Source: Companilactobacillus kimchii DSM 13961 = JCM 10707 (lineage in GTDB: Bacteria > Bacillota > Bacilli > Lactobacillales > Lactobacillaceae). Taken from it: a stretch of DNA of 64,000 nt. Below are positions 26,242 to 35,147 of the stretch, piece by piece. Within the stretch, counting starts at the first letter, position 1. The number at the start of each line of letters is the position of its first letter. The stretch spans positions 1 to 64,000 of the forward strand of contig NZ_AZDH01000005.1 of the NCBI RefSeq assembly GCF_001435445.1, written 5' to 3'. The translations under genes were made by a program, and so were the position numbers. The notes below the pieces were generated by a model, which saw only the letters and a list, made by a program, of their open reading frames with translations, was not told the DNA's origin and made no database searches.

Positions 26242-26345
26242 ATGAATGAATCTCCTCTCAAAAAGAACTTATTATATATTTTACTATCACTTTTGTCTAA
26301 AAAAGACGGTTCGTCAAATTTTCTTCACAATTACTTATTATTTAT

Positions 26346-26420
26346 TTCGTAATTTACTAATCATATATTCATAAATTCCCGTTATTATTTAAGCATAGTC
26401 AAAAACAAAGAGGTGATCGA
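26346..26420 (+). promoter_or_regulatory. Conserved upstream module of transcription unit 2
   Basis: This is the second copy of the module seen at 23.2 kb, with direct repeats TTCGTAATT (26346) and TTCATAAAT (26368) again 22 nt apart. The same bases then run through GTTATTATTTAAGCATAGTC to AAAGAGGTGA and an ATG at 26420. Confidence 0.45.
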
Positions 26421-26630
26421 TGATTACAAAAACTTCTCCACGAAATACTAAATTACTTAAAATGAAAATTAAACTATATAATAAATAATCTTTTTAAACT
26501 CTAATCTCCCTAAAAATAGATATATCTCCTCCCCAAAGATATAGAATTTTATAAACTTAAACAGAAAGAAGAAATTGTTATGAAAAAGACAAATACAAAA
26601 AGAGCTCGCCTTATGGCAAGCTCTTTTCTT
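26400..26630 (+). ncRNA. Candidate small RNA with C-rich loop (unit 2), with short ORFs
   Basis: Related to unit 1 but shorter. After AAAGAGGTGA an ATG at 26420 opens a basic 22-codon ORF (MITKTSPRNTKLLKMKIKLY plus NK). Then come TCTCCC (26505) and a hairpin TATATCT/AGATATA (26521-26543) with loop CCTCCCCAA, again 9 nt. A second start preceded by AGAAAGAAG runs into the terminator at 26597-26628. It could act as an RNA, a peptide gene or both. Confidence 0.45.
26597..26630 (+). terminator. Terminator of transcription unit 2
   Basis: AAAAGAGCT-c-GCC pairs with GGC-a-AGCTCTTTT across a TTAT loop, then CTTTG. It can also act on the opp transcript coming from the right. Confidence 0.85.
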
Positions 26631-26684
26631 TGTGTAAATAACATGAATTGGATTTGTAGGATCTGATTTGTTAGATGTTACTTA

Positions 26685-27614
26685 CTAATTTTTTTTAAGA
26701 CTAGCAGCTTTTTCGTCGTTGCAGTATAAGAAGTGTCCGGGAAGTACTTCTTGTAGTCTTTGATCATCTTCAAATGGACGTTTATGATCGAAATCGATTC
26801 TAGTTCTCTTAGTTTCGATTGCAGGATCAGGAACGGGAATAGCTGATAGCAAACTCTGTGTATAGGGATGAAGTGGATTGTTGTAAATTTCATCTGAGTT
26901 AGCTAATTCAACGATCTTACCACGATACATAACGGCAATACGGTCTGAAATGTATTTAACCATTGAAAGATCATGGGCGATGAAGAGATAAGTTAAACCT
27001 TGTTTCTTTTGAATATCTTGCATCAAGTTAACAACCTGAGCTTGGATAGACACATCAAGGGCTGAAATAGGTTCATCAGCGATGATGAATTGAGGATCAA
27101 CAGCTAAAGCTCTGGCAATACCGATACGTTGTCTTTGACCACCAGAGAATTCATAAGGGTAACGAGTCATATGTTCAGGGTTCAGGTTAACCATGTCGAG
27201 TAATTCACGGACACGTTTGTCACGTTCGTCGTCATTCTTAACTAAGTGATGAACATCAAGTCCTTCAGCGATGATATCTTTAACTTTCATTCTAGGATTC
27301 AATGAAGCATAAGGATCTTGGAAAATCATCTGCATTTCACGACGGAATTCCTTCATCTTAGAACCGTGACTCTTAATTTTACTAATGTCTTGGCCATTGA
27401 AATAAATATGACCATCGGTTGGATTATAAAGTCTGATGATACTACGACCAGTAGTACTTTTACCAGAACCAGATTCACCAACTAAACCGAAGGTTTCACC
27501 TTTATAAATATCAAAGGAAACATCATCAACGGCCTTAACCATGTTAGGTTTACCAATGTTAAAATACTGTTTTAAATTTTTTACGGATACAATTACTTGT
27601 CTTTCGTCAGCCAT
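26685..27614 (-). CDS. oppF: Oligopeptide ABC transporter ATPase OppF
   Basis: The 309-residue ATPase has Walker A 'GESGSGKST', signature 'FSGGQRQRIGIARAL' and Walker B 'FIIADEPISALDVS', followed by the Opp-type C-terminal extension ('HPYTQSLLSAIPVPDP', then the late Cys region 'FLYCNDE'). With OppD it powers uptake of oligopeptides, the main nitrogen source of many lactic acid bacteria. It is the last gene of oppABCDF and overlaps oppD by one base. Confidence 0.93.
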   Translation of the reverse strand: MADERQVIVSVKNLKQYFNIGKPNMVKAVDDVSFDIYKGETFGLVGESGSGKSTTGRSIIRLYNPTDGHIYFNGQDISKIKSHGSKMKEFRREMQMIFQDPYASLNPRMKVKDIIAEGLDVHHLVKNDDERDKRVRELLDMVNLNPEHMTRYPYEFSGGQRQRIGIARALAVDPQFIIADEPISALDVSIQAQVVNLMQDIQKKQGLTYLFIAHDLSMVKYISDRIAVMYRGKIVELANSDEIYNNPLHPYTQSLLSAIPVPDPAIETKRTRIDFDHKRPFEDDQRLQEVLPGHFLYCNDEKAASLKKN

Positions 27615-28660
27615 TATTTCACATTGCCTCCTAACTTCTTAAATTTTTCGAAACGATTAAGGATACTTGCTGGTGGTGTTACCTTTGGAGCATTTGGATG
27701 AAGTAGCCATGTTGCGGCGTAATGATGCTTAGAAACTTTGAAGAATGGTGGTTGTTGCTCTTCGTCAATCTCCATAGCGTAAGCATTACGAGGTGCAAAG
27801 GCATCACCCTTTGGTGGGTTCAAAAGGTTTGGTGGTGTACCGGGAATAGAATTCAAACGATCTGATTCGTTGGTATCTAGTGTTGGCATTGAGTCTAGTA
27901 GACCCCAAGTATAAGGATGTTGAGGGTTATAGAAGATGTCATTGACTGAACCAAATTCAACCAAACGTCCGGCATACATAACTGCTACACGATCCGCGAT
28001 ACCAGCCACAACACCTAAGTCATGGGTGATAAAGATGATTGAAGTACCAATTTTTTGTTGTAATTCTTTTAATAAATCAATGATTTGAGCTTGAACAGTA
28101 ACGTCAAGAGCAGTTGTTGGTTCATCGGCAATTAGAATTTCAGGGTAATCAACGATGGCAATAGCGATAACGATACGTTGTCTTTGACCACCTGAAAATT
28201 GGTGAGGGTAGTCATTCATTCTAGCTTGAGGATTAGGAATACCTACTAAACGTAGAACTTCTTCAGCACGCTTGAGAGCGTCTTTTTTAGAAACGTTGTT
28301 GTGGATCAACAAAGGTTCCGCAACTTGCTTACCAATTGTCATAGTGGGGTCAAGCGATGTCATAGGGTCTTGGAAGATCATAGAAATTTTATTTCCACGA
28401 AGCTTATCCATTTCCTTATCAGATTTTTGTAAGAGATCGTCTCCATGATAGAGCACTTCTCCCTTTGAGATTGTTCCGTTCTTAGCTAGTAATTGTAGGA
28501 TCGAACGAACTGTGATGGACTTACCAGAACCAGATTCACCAACGATTGCTAAGGTTTCACCGGCGTTTAAGTGGAAGCTAACACCACGGATAGCATGAAC
28601 GACACCATTGTAGGTATCGAAATCAACATGCAAATCTTTTACTTCTAAAATTTTATCCAT
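27614..28660 (-). CDS. oppD: Oligopeptide ABC transporter ATPase OppD
   Basis: The 348-residue ATPase has Walker A 'GESGSGKSI' (Ile in place of the usual Thr/Ser), signature 'FSGGQRQRIVIAIAI' and Walker B 'EILIADEPTTALDVT', plus the C-terminal peptide-transporter motif 'HPYTWGLLDSMPTLD'. It pairs with OppF. The gap to oppC is 16 nt. Confidence 0.93.
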   Translation of the reverse strand: MDKILEVKDLHVDFDTYNGVVHAIRGVSFHLNAGETLAIVGESGSGKSITVRSILQLLAKNGTISKGEVLYHGDDLLQKSDKEMDKLRGNKISMIFQDPMTSLDPTMTIGKQVAEPLLIHNNVSKKDALKRAEEVLRLVGIPNPQARMNDYPHQFSGGQRQRIVIAIAIVDYPEILIADEPTTALDVTVQAQIIDLLKELQQKIGTSIIFITHDLGVVAGIADRVAVMYAGRLVEFGSVNDIFYNPQHPYTWGLLDSMPTLDTNESDRLNSIPGTPPNLLNPPKGDAFAPRNAYAMEIDEEQQPPFFKVSKHHYAATWLLHPNAPKVTPPASILNRFEKFKKLGGNVK

Positions 28661-28676
28661 TGTGATTTCTCCTTAG

Positions 28677-29702
28677 TTAGTTTTCTGATGATTGTGGGTC
28701 AAAGGCATCACGTAGACCATCACCTAGAAGGTTTGTGGCAATCATGATAACACTCAAGATAATAGCTGGAGCCCACATTTGATATGGTAAGAATCTAAAG
28801 GCTTTTTGACCATCTGATAGAAGGGTACCTAATGAAGCATTTGGAGCAGGAATACCAATACCAATGAAACTTAGGAAAGCTTCGAAGAAGATAGCATTTG
28901 GAATAGTAAACATTGTTTGAATAATAATTGTTGATGAAAGGTTAGGAATTAGGTGCTTTGTAGCAATCTTCATTGAAGGTTCGCCTAATGTTCTAGCAGC
29001 TAAAATATATTCTTGTTCTTTTAATTGGAAGGTTTGTGCCCGGACCAGACGAGCCATTGTGACCCATCCGGTAATGGCAATCGCAATAACGATTGATGTC
29101 AAACCTGGTTTTAGGATGATCATCATCAAGATAACAACGATCAAGTTAGGAATAGATGAAACAATTTCAACGATACGTTGCATGAATGTATCAGTTTTGC
29201 CACCTTTCCAACCAGAAACGATACCATAAGGTACACCGATTAGAAGGTCAACTAGAGTAGCAAGTACAGCAACGACTAATGAAAGTCTTGTACCATAGAT
29301 AATTCTTGATAGAAGGTCACGTCCAAGGTAATCAGTACCTAGAATGTAGAAAGTACCCTTAGGAGCATCAGCTTGTTTATAAGCATCAACCATGTGTCCA
29401 CCCATATTTTGATAACCATTCATACCAGGGATATTTAGGTTACCCAACTTAGGAGGCAAGTTAGACATTGTAACTTGTTGTGCATTTGGATTATGTGGGG
29501 CAATGATTGGAGCCAAGATTGAAATAACGACAATGATTGAGATTAGCGCTAAACAAACAACGGCTACTTTATCTTTGAACAAACGACGACGAACATCCTG
29601 CATGTATGTAAGTGAAGGAGTACCAATTTTTTCTTGGTCTTTATTATTTTCGTCGTGAATTAATCTGAATTTTTCCTTAGGAATTTGAGGAATCTGTTCC
29701 AT
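28677..29702 (-). CDS. oppC: Oligopeptide ABC transporter permease OppC
   Basis: The 341-residue permease has an N-terminal cytoplasmic stretch, a first helix at about residue 45, a long extracytoplasmic loop and then the ABC permease core with the EAA-type loop 'EYILAARTLGEPSMKIATKHLIPNL'-like region (key residues E-A-A-R-x-L-G). It ends with 'GDGLRDAFDP', typical of OppC. It overlaps oppB by one base. Confidence 0.93.
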   Translation of the reverse strand: MEQIPQIPKEKFRLIHDENNKDQEKIGTPSLTYMQDVRRRLFKDKVAVVCLALISIIVVISILAPIIAPHNPNAQQVTMSNLPPKLGNLNIPGMNGYQNMGGHMVDAYKQADAPKGTFYILGTDYLGRDLLSRIIYGTRLSLVVAVLATLVDLLIGVPYGIVSGWKGGKTDTFMQRIVEIVSSIPNLIVVILMMIILKPGLTSIVIAIAITGWVTMARLVRAQTFQLKEQEYILAARTLGEPSMKIATKHLIPNLSSTIIIQTMFTIPNAIFFEAFLSFIGIGIPAPNASLGTLLSDGQKAFRFLPYQMWAPAIILSVIMIATNLLGDGLRDAFDPQSSEN

Positions 29703-30634
29703 TATTCTTTACCTCCGTTTCCTAGTCTGATTCTTGGATCGATGAGACCGTAAAGGATATCAACGATTAAGTAAACTATGATCAACAAGAATGAATAGAA
29801 GATTGTAAGCCCCATGATTGTAGGGTAGTCATTTGTAGTAATTGATTTAACGAATTGTTCACCGATACCAGGAATTGAGAAGATATTCTCAACAACCATG
29901 GAACCAGTCATAACTGAAACGGCCATAGGTCCAATAATAGTAACAACTGGGATCAATGAGTTACGAAGCGCATGCTTAGCAACAACGCCCCAACTTGAAT
30001 TACCTTTTGACTTAGCCAATTCAATGTAGTCACTACTCATAACATCCACCATTTCGGTTCTCATAAATCGAGCAACAGTACCTAATGGTAAGGCCGATAG
30101 AGCAAGTGTTGGTAGGATACTTGATTGGAAGTTATCCCATAGAGCAACTGGGTAAATCTTCCATTTGTAGGCTAGATAGAACTGAAGTAAAACGGCTAAA
30201 ACGAAAGATGGAATTGATAGACCAAGGATTGAAATGAATGTTGCAAGTGTATCAACCCATGTATTTTTACGAATAGCAGCGAGGGCACCTAGAAGGATAC
30301 CACCAATAGTACCAACGACCATGGCTTGAGCACCAATTTGCATTGATGGAGCAAGTCTTTGACCGATTAATGCTGTAACAGGTTCGTTGTTGAATTGGAA
30401 AGAAGTACCAAGGTTACCTTGTAATAATCCCCCAATGTAACGAATATATTGAACAAATACTGATTGATCCAGTCCATATTGGGCTTTAACGATCTTCAGT
30501 TGCTCCGCGGACATACGGTTTTGGTTGGAAAACGGAGTACCAGGAAGCATCTTCATCATGAAGAAAGTTATCGTCGCAATAATGAAAAGGGTCAAGAATA
30601 AATAAAGAATTCTTTTGAGAATATATTTAGCCAT
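29702..30634 (-). CDS. oppB: Oligopeptide ABC transporter permease OppB
   Basis: The 310-residue permease starts with 'YILKRILYLFLTLFIIATITF', the usual first helix of OppB, and has the cytoplasmic loop 'DYIELAKSKGNSSWGVVAKHALRN' in shortened form (E-L-A-x-x-K-G). It ends 'IDPRIRLG'. It is 22 nt downstream of oppA. Confidence 0.93.
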   Translation of the reverse strand: MAKYILKRILYLFLTLFIIATITFFMMKMLPGTPFSNQNRMSAEQLKIVKAQYGLDQSVFVQYIRYIGGLLQGNLGTSFQFNNEPVTALIGQRLAPSMQIGAQAMVVGTIGGILLGALAAIRKNTWVDTLATFISILGLSIPSFVLAVLLQFYLAYKWKIYPVALWDNFQSSILPTLALSALPLGTVARFMRTEMVDVMSSDYIELAKSKGNSSWGVVAKHALRNSLIPVVTIIGPMAVSVMTGSMVVENIFSIPGIGEQFVKSITTNDYPTIMGLTIFYSFLLIIVYLIVDILYGLIDPRIRLGNGGKE

Positions 30635-30656
30635 TATTTAATCTCCCTCAACATAA

Positions 30657-32291
30657 TTATTTTTTGTAGGCTGTAACTAGATTATAACTACCATTTGGTG
30701 TGATACGGTAACCCTTAACGTTACTTCTAGTTAAGTTAGCTTGATATGATTGATACAAAGGAATAGCACCTTGATCGTCAGTTAAGATCTTAGTTGCTTG
30801 TAAGAGATCTTGCCATCTAGCATCTTCATTTGTAGCATCGGTAGTCTTTGATTTATTAATCAAAGCGTCATATTGAGCATTTGAGTACTTACCATTGTTT
30901 TGAACGTTACCAGTTGTAAAGATGTCTAGGAATGTAACAGGATCTGGGTAATCGGCGTTCCAACCAGTAACAACGATATCGAAGTTACCAGATGTTGATT
31001 TATCTAGACGAGACTTAAATGGTACGTTTGATAAAGTGATCTTGATACCTGGCAAATTCTTTTCCATTTGTCCTTGAAGGTATTCGTTTTGTTTCTTGGA
31101 ATTATCTGTATCGTCACCTAGAAGGGTGAAACTAAGATTCTTTTGACCAGTTTCTTTGATTCCTTCCTTCCAAAGCTTTGTAGCTTCTTTAGGATTGTAT
31201 TCGGTGTATTGATTTGATGATTGAAGCATCTTTTCTTTAGTGAAATCAACTTTAGTTGTTGGGTTGTATGACATGCCGACAGGAACAATAGTATGTTCGA
31301 TACCACCTGTCTTACCAAGAACGTTATTTGTTAATTGTTCACGGTTGATTGACATTGAGATAGCTTGTCTGATCTTGGCGTTTCTGAAGAATTTGTATTT
31401 CTTTTGGTTCAATTCAAGATAGAAGTTAGCTGTTTGCTTATCCATTGAGAAAGTCTTGTAACTGGATACTTGACGAGCTGTATCTCCACCAAGTTTTTCA
31501 TAACGGTTAATTCTGTTAGCGTCATAAAGGTTTAAGCCGGTATTGGGATCCTTAACAACGTAATATTTCAAAGTCTTTAATTTAACGGACTTAGCGTTCC
31601 AGTACTTGTTGTTCTTAACTTCAGTCCAACTGTTTTTAGAAACGTTCCAGTTAACTAGTTTGAAAGGTCCATTGAAGACCATACCAGTACTGCTCAAACC
31701 ATATTGTTTACCAGCTTTTTCAACTGATGGTTTGTATTGAGGGTAGAAGGTTGAACTAGCCATCAAAGTATTAAAGTATGGAATAGCATTTTCCAAAGTT
31801 ACTTCAAGTTTATATTTACCCAAAGCTTTAATACCTAAAGTATTTACAGGTTTCTTACCGGCATTGATCTTGTCAGCATTTTTAATACCAGTATAGATAT
31901 AAGCATATTGTGAGGCAGTCTTTGGATCGACGGTTCTTCTCCAAGCATAGACAAAGTCGTTAGCTGTAACCGGCTTACCATTTGACCATTTAGTATGTCT
32001 TAAATCAAAAGTATAAGTTTTACCACCATTAGTTGGTTTAACGACTTTCTTAGCAATGGCCGGTTTCAAATCTTTACCATCGTATCGATAGAGACCTTCC
32101 ATTGTGTTGGTTAAGTGCTGAGCACCAATAGCATCAGTGTTCATAGATGAATCCATGGTTGCAATAACATCTCCAGAGTTAATTGCAAGTGTATCTTTAC
32201 TGTCTTTTTCAGTAGCGGAACCACAACCACTTAGAACTAGTACGAATAGAAATATCGGTAACAATGCAAGTAAATACTTCTTAGATTTCAT
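30657..32291 (-). CDS. oppA: Oligopeptide-binding lipoprotein OppA
   Basis: The 544-residue extracellular solute-binding protein (family 5) starts with a lipoprotein signal peptide, lipobox 'LVLSGC' with Cys near residue 23. Family features include 'HTKWSNGKPVTANDFVYAWRR' (shortened: W-S-N-G-x-P-V-T-A-x-D-F) and 'AISMSINREQLT'. It captures peptides for the OppBCDF complex. It is the first gene of the operon; a GGGAGG ribosome binding site and a 7-bp-arm inverted repeat (32359-32375) lie upstream. Confidence 0.92.
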   Translation of the reverse strand: MKSKKYLLALLPIFLFVLVLSGCGSATEKDSKDTLAINSGDVIATMDSSMNTDAIGAQHLTNTMEGLYRYDGKDLKPAIAKKVVKPTNGGKTYTFDLRHTKWSNGKPVTANDFVYAWRRTVDPKTASQYAYIYTGIKNADKINAGKKPVNTLGIKALGKYKLEVTLENAIPYFNTLMASSTFYPQYKPSVEKAGKQYGLSSTGMVFNGPFKLVNWNVSKNSWTEVKNNKYWNAKSVKLKTLKYYVVKDPNTGLNLYDANRINRYEKLGGDTARQVSSYKTFSMDKQTANFYLELNQKKYKFFRNAKIRQAISMSINREQLTNNVLGKTGGIEHTIVPVGMSYNPTTKVDFTKEKMLQSSNQYTEYNPKEATKLWKEGIKETGQKNLSFTLLGDDTDNSKKQNEYLQGQMEKNLPGIKITLSNVPFKSRLDKSTSGNFDIVVTGWNADYPDPVTFLDIFTTGNVQNNGKYSNAQYDALINKSKTTDATNEDARWQDLLQATKILTDDQGAIPLYQSYQANLTRSNVKGYRITPNGSYNLVTAYKK

Positions 32292-32358
32292 TGTTTAACC
32301 TCCCTAAAATTATTATTCTTAGAATGTACTAATGAACATTAAAAACAAATCGCCCTTA

Positions 32359-32375
32359 ATTAGAAAAATTCTAAT
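32359..32375 (-). promoter_or_regulatory. Inverted repeat upstream of oppA
   Basis: ATTAGAA (32359-32365) and TTCTAAT (32369-32375) form a perfect dyad around AAA, about 70 nt upstream of oppA. It could be an operator of the peptide-transport operon. It only loosely resembles a CodY box, so I name no regulator. Confidence 0.35.
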
Positions 32376-32410
32376 GTTTTATAAAATAATAATACATTAT
32401 GTCTAAAAAT

Positions 32411-32450
32411 GCAAAAAAAAATAGAGCCATCTATTTGCTAGATGACTCCA
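32411..32450 (-). terminator. hflX terminator overlapping its stop codon
   Basis: On the minus strand the stem formed by 32424-32433 and 32439-32448 includes the last codons and the TAG stop of hflX (32431-32433) and is followed by a run of nine U residues. Confidence 0.8.
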
Positions 32451-33726
32451 TTTCGATGTAATTATTAAATCTTTCTAATTCTTCGGGGCTTAAATTGGCG
32501 GTAATTAAAGATCCGTCGTTGGTAAATTCTTTTTTTGTTACTTGAGAATTTCTTAAAATTTCTTCAGTAACTTTTTGTTTGTCATAAGGAATTAGAAGTG
32601 TCGTCTCTTTATAATTAGCGAAAATCTTTTGTTTGATCAATTGGATTAGAGTTTCAATTGATTTGCTATCGAGAGCGGAATAATAAATATTGTCGCCTTC
32701 GATAGAAGGGAATTGTTGGTCAGGTTTAAGATCAGCTTTGTTGAAAGCATAAATCATTGGCTTGTCGACCACACCAACTTCCTTCAAAGTTTTTTCAGTA
32801 ACTTCAAGCATATTCTTCCAATGTTCATCACTAATATCAATGACCTGGATCAAGATATCAGCATCCTGAGCTTCTTTTAGGGTTGTCTTGAATGATTCAA
32901 CCAAGTTATGTGGTAGCTTGCTGACAAAGCCAACAGTGTCGGATAACAAGAAACTAGTGTTATCAGCTAAATCGATTCGGCGAACACTAGTATCAAGTGT
33001 TGCGAAGAGCATATTCTTTTCAAAAACTTTACGGTCGTCAGAATCTTCCTTGTTAAAGTTCAATAGACCATTCATAGTAGTCGACTTACCAGCATTGGTG
33101 TAACCAACTAGAGAAACTAAAGGTAATGACGTATTAGTGCGACGTCTACTTTGAACATTAACAGTTTTATCAACTGTCTTCAATTCGTTACGCAAAGCTG
33201 TGATACGTTTACGAATAACTCGACGATCAAGTTCTAGTTTTGATTCACCAGCACCACGGTTAGCTAAACCACCGGAGGCAGATTGCTGATCCAATGGATT
33301 ACCTGATGGATGAATTCTAGGAAGTTGATATTGTAATTTGGCAATTTCAACTTGAAGTTTAGCCTGTTTAGTTTGGGCACGATTAGAGAAGACTTGCAGG
33401 ATCAATTCAGTACGATCCATGAAACTCAATTTAGTTTCTTTTTCCAAGTTTCTAATTTGTGATGGTGTTAATTCGTCGTTCAAAACGATAATTTGAACAT
33501 CATCTGCATTGGCAATTTCCTTAATTTCAGTAACTTTACCAGAACCGAAGTAAGTTGCACCGCTGACAGAGTCAGATTTTTGAGTAATTGTATCGGCAAC
33601 TTCCATATTATTGGCTTCAACTAATGAAGCAAGTTCTTGCATTGTGTACTCGAAGTCAGGTTGTAGGTGACTAACTCCCGCCACAATAACGCGTGTTTTT
33701 TCGTATGTTAATTTAGATTCAGTCAT
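32431..33726 (-). CDS. hflX: GTPase HflX
   Basis: HflX is a ribosome-associated GTPase that rescues stalled or stress-damaged ribosomes. The 431-residue protein has the N-terminal HflX domain ('GSGKVTEI', 'NDELTPSQIRNLEK'), the Gly-rich linker 'GGLANRGAGESKLELDRR' and the GTPase motifs G1 'GYTNAGKSTTM', G3 'DTVGF' and G4 'NKAD'. The ATG at 33726 follows AGGAGG; an in-frame upstream start at 33744 has no support. Confidence 0.94.
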   Translation of the reverse strand: MTESKLTYEKTRVIVAGVSHLQPDFEYTMQELASLVEANNMEVADTITQKSDSVSGATYFGSGKVTEIKEIANADDVQIIVLNDELTPSQIRNLEKETKLSFMDRTELILQVFSNRAQTKQAKLQVEIAKLQYQLPRIHPSGNPLDQQSASGGLANRGAGESKLELDRRVIRKRITALRNELKTVDKTVNVQSRRRTNTSLPLVSLVGYTNAGKSTTMNGLLNFNKEDSDDRKVFEKNMLFATLDTSVRRIDLADNTSFLLSDTVGFVSKLPHNLVESFKTTLKEAQDADILIQVIDISDEHWKNMLEVTEKTLKEVGVVDKPMIYAFNKADLKPDQQFPSIEGDNIYYSALDSKSIETLIQLIKQKIFANYKETTLLIPYDKQKVTEEILRNSQVTKKEFTNDGSLITANLSPEELERFNNYIEMESSSK

Positions 33727-33972
33727 AAATCCTCCTGGTGGCACTATTTACCCCAGGGATAATAATGCCTTTTTATTATTTGTGTGCAATGATATTTGTT
33801 CTTAAGCGCATGATTTCAATACCATCCTTTCAATAAACTGTTTAAATAATAACATGTAAGTTCATTTCACGCTATATAATAGGTAGAAAACGATTACTTA
33901 ATTAAAATATGAATTAGAAATTGACTACTTAGAGTATAATTATAAATATATTTGTATTGGGGGAGATTAAGT

Positions 33973-34257
33973 ATGAACGATAAAACTGAAGAATTAATGA
34001 AGTTAGTTGATGCAGCTGCTCAAGAAGAGGTTGTAAAAGCAGATAAAGATCTTTATGCCACAATAGTTAAGGCTTATAAAGATTTGAGTGAAGACAAGAA
34101 TATTGTAAGTGTCAGTGGCAAGTTGAATAGTCAAATTAATCGTTATTTATTAACGCATCAATACAAAGCACCTAAGTCAGTTGTTGAATTGGGACAAAAG
34201 TTACAAAAGCCTATCGCTGATCGTTGGGGTCATGTTAATCCGATGAATTTGGGTTAG
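33973..34257 (+). CDS. Enterocin A-type bacteriocin immunity-like protein
   Basis: The 94-residue cytosolic protein resembles the EntA-immunity family: a small four-helix bundle with 'LYATIVKAYKDLSEDKNI', the 'QINRYLL' helix and the ending 'LGQKLQKPIADRWGHVN'. Such proteins protect producers or bystanders against class IIa bacteriocins by acting on the mannose PTS. GGGGGAGA precedes the ATG at 33973. No bacteriocin structural gene is beside it, so it would be an orphan immunity gene. The assignment rests on pattern and length only. Confidence 0.5.
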   Translation: MNDKTEELMKLVDAAAQEEVVKADKDLYATIVKAYKDLSEDKNIVSVSGKLNSQINRYLLTHQYKAPKSVVELGQKLQKPIADRWGHVNPMNLG

Positions 34258-34261
34258 TGGT

Positions 34262-34476
34262 TTCGAAATGGGATGTGCTTAAAATTCCGTCTTCCACAAA
34301 AGTTGAAAATGCTGGTGGAACGCCGTGGGCACGGCTTGAAGCTAATTATTTCACACTTCGTGCAAAATAATGGATCTCCAAGCTCGGTCTTTTACTAACC
34401 TTGCTTCGCAAGCTAAGTAGAATTTCACCACTTAGGGCCCACAAATTTTCTATTACCGACTAGATGGTGGAATATA
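34262..34476 (+). repeat. Structured repeat, copy A2 (forward)
   Basis: Second forward copy of the element at 23.74 kb. It shares CTTCCNNAAAA at the 5' end, the identical hairpin ATTATTT...AAATAAT (34346-34372), the TTTTACT/AGTAGAA plus CTTGC/GCAAG hairpin (34390-34422) with conserved AACC and GCTAA, and the end ACCGACTAG. It starts directly after the immunity-like gene. Confidence 0.75.
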
Positions 34477-34506
34477 TTACTTATCCAGAATGATTCGAAA
34501 ATTTAA

Positions 34507-34566
34507 AATAGCATCTATTTAGAGACGTAATTATGTACGTTAATTCTAAATAGATGCTATTATTTT
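34507..34566 (+). terminator. Long hairpin between the two repeat copies
   Basis: A perfect 17-bp stem (34507-34523 with 34545-34561) is followed by ATTATTTTG. It lies in the spacer of the inverted pair and probably terminates transcription. A similar hairpin with related arms occurs at 63.75 kb. Confidence 0.7.
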
Positions 34567-34803
34567 GTTTTAAAAATTTAGAAAAAGAGATAATAAATAG
34601 AGCAGTTTATCAGTCTGGAGTAAAAATTGAAAATGCGGTCAGCTGTGAAGTCATTGTTAGCGGCTTTGCCGGTTACAATGAGGCTGATCTTGAAGATCCA
34701 AAATGCCGCACAAAGTGCGAGATTTTTAGCTTCAAGTCATGCCCACAGCGTTCCACCAGCATTTTCAATTTTTGCGGAAGGCGGCAATTTTAATCAAGTA
34801 CTT
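34567..34803 (-). repeat. Structured repeat, copy B2 (inverted relative to A2)
   Basis: Minus-strand copy, closely related to B1. Its terminal arms form a perfect 15-bp helix (AAAAATTGAAAATGC with GCATTTTCAATTTTT; plus-strand positions about 34622-34636 and 34760-34774). The inner bipartite hairpin is CATTGT/ACAATG plus GGC/GCC with AACC and GCTAA kept. Apparent ORFs across it are artefacts of the repeat. Confidence 0.75.
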
Positions 34804-34826
34804 CTTTTATTACAAATAGTGAAGTT

Positions 34827-35027
34827 CTATAATCGTAAATCGCTCTTTTTCTTAGGCTTGGGTTTACGGAAAAATCCCATTAGGAAACATATAATAGCTG
34901 AAATAATAAAAATTGCATCAATAAGACCCCAAATTTGTTTAGTGGAGTGATCAATAAAGATAATTCCGACAACTAATAGGATAACGCCGTACCAAAAATT
35001 CATCGTTTTATAAAATTGTTTATTCAT
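34827..35027 (-). CDS. Small membrane protein
   Basis: The 66-residue protein has two predicted membrane helices (about 12-28 and 33-52) and a basic tail ('RKPKPKKKSDLRL'). AGGAGAA precedes the ATG. Not recognised. A TATAAT lies on the minus strand near 35073-35078, and a TTCAATAGA repeat starts 37 nt before it, a weak match to the island's shared promoter geometry. Confidence 0.6.
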   Translation of the reverse strand: MNKQFYKTMNFWYGVILLVVGIIFIDHSTKQIWGLIDAIFIISAIICFLMGFFRKPKPKKKSDLRL

Positions 35028-35147
35028 TAAATATTCTCCTGAACCATAATTAAGGTATACTTTAAATTATACACCATCGGGTAATAGTAATTTTTGGTAT
35101 CTATTGAAGTAAAAATCGGTTATATTAAGTGGTGGGTGAGTAAATAA

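Noticed and set aside
32359-32375. CodY box upstream of oppA
   Set aside because: The dyad ATTAGAA-AAA-TTCTAAT differs at too many positions from AATTTTCWGAAAATT.
34554-34950. Two overlapping plus-strand ORFs of 79 and 107 codons
   Set aside because: Both lie on repeat copy B2 and antisense to the 66-residue membrane protein, and neither has a ribosome binding site.
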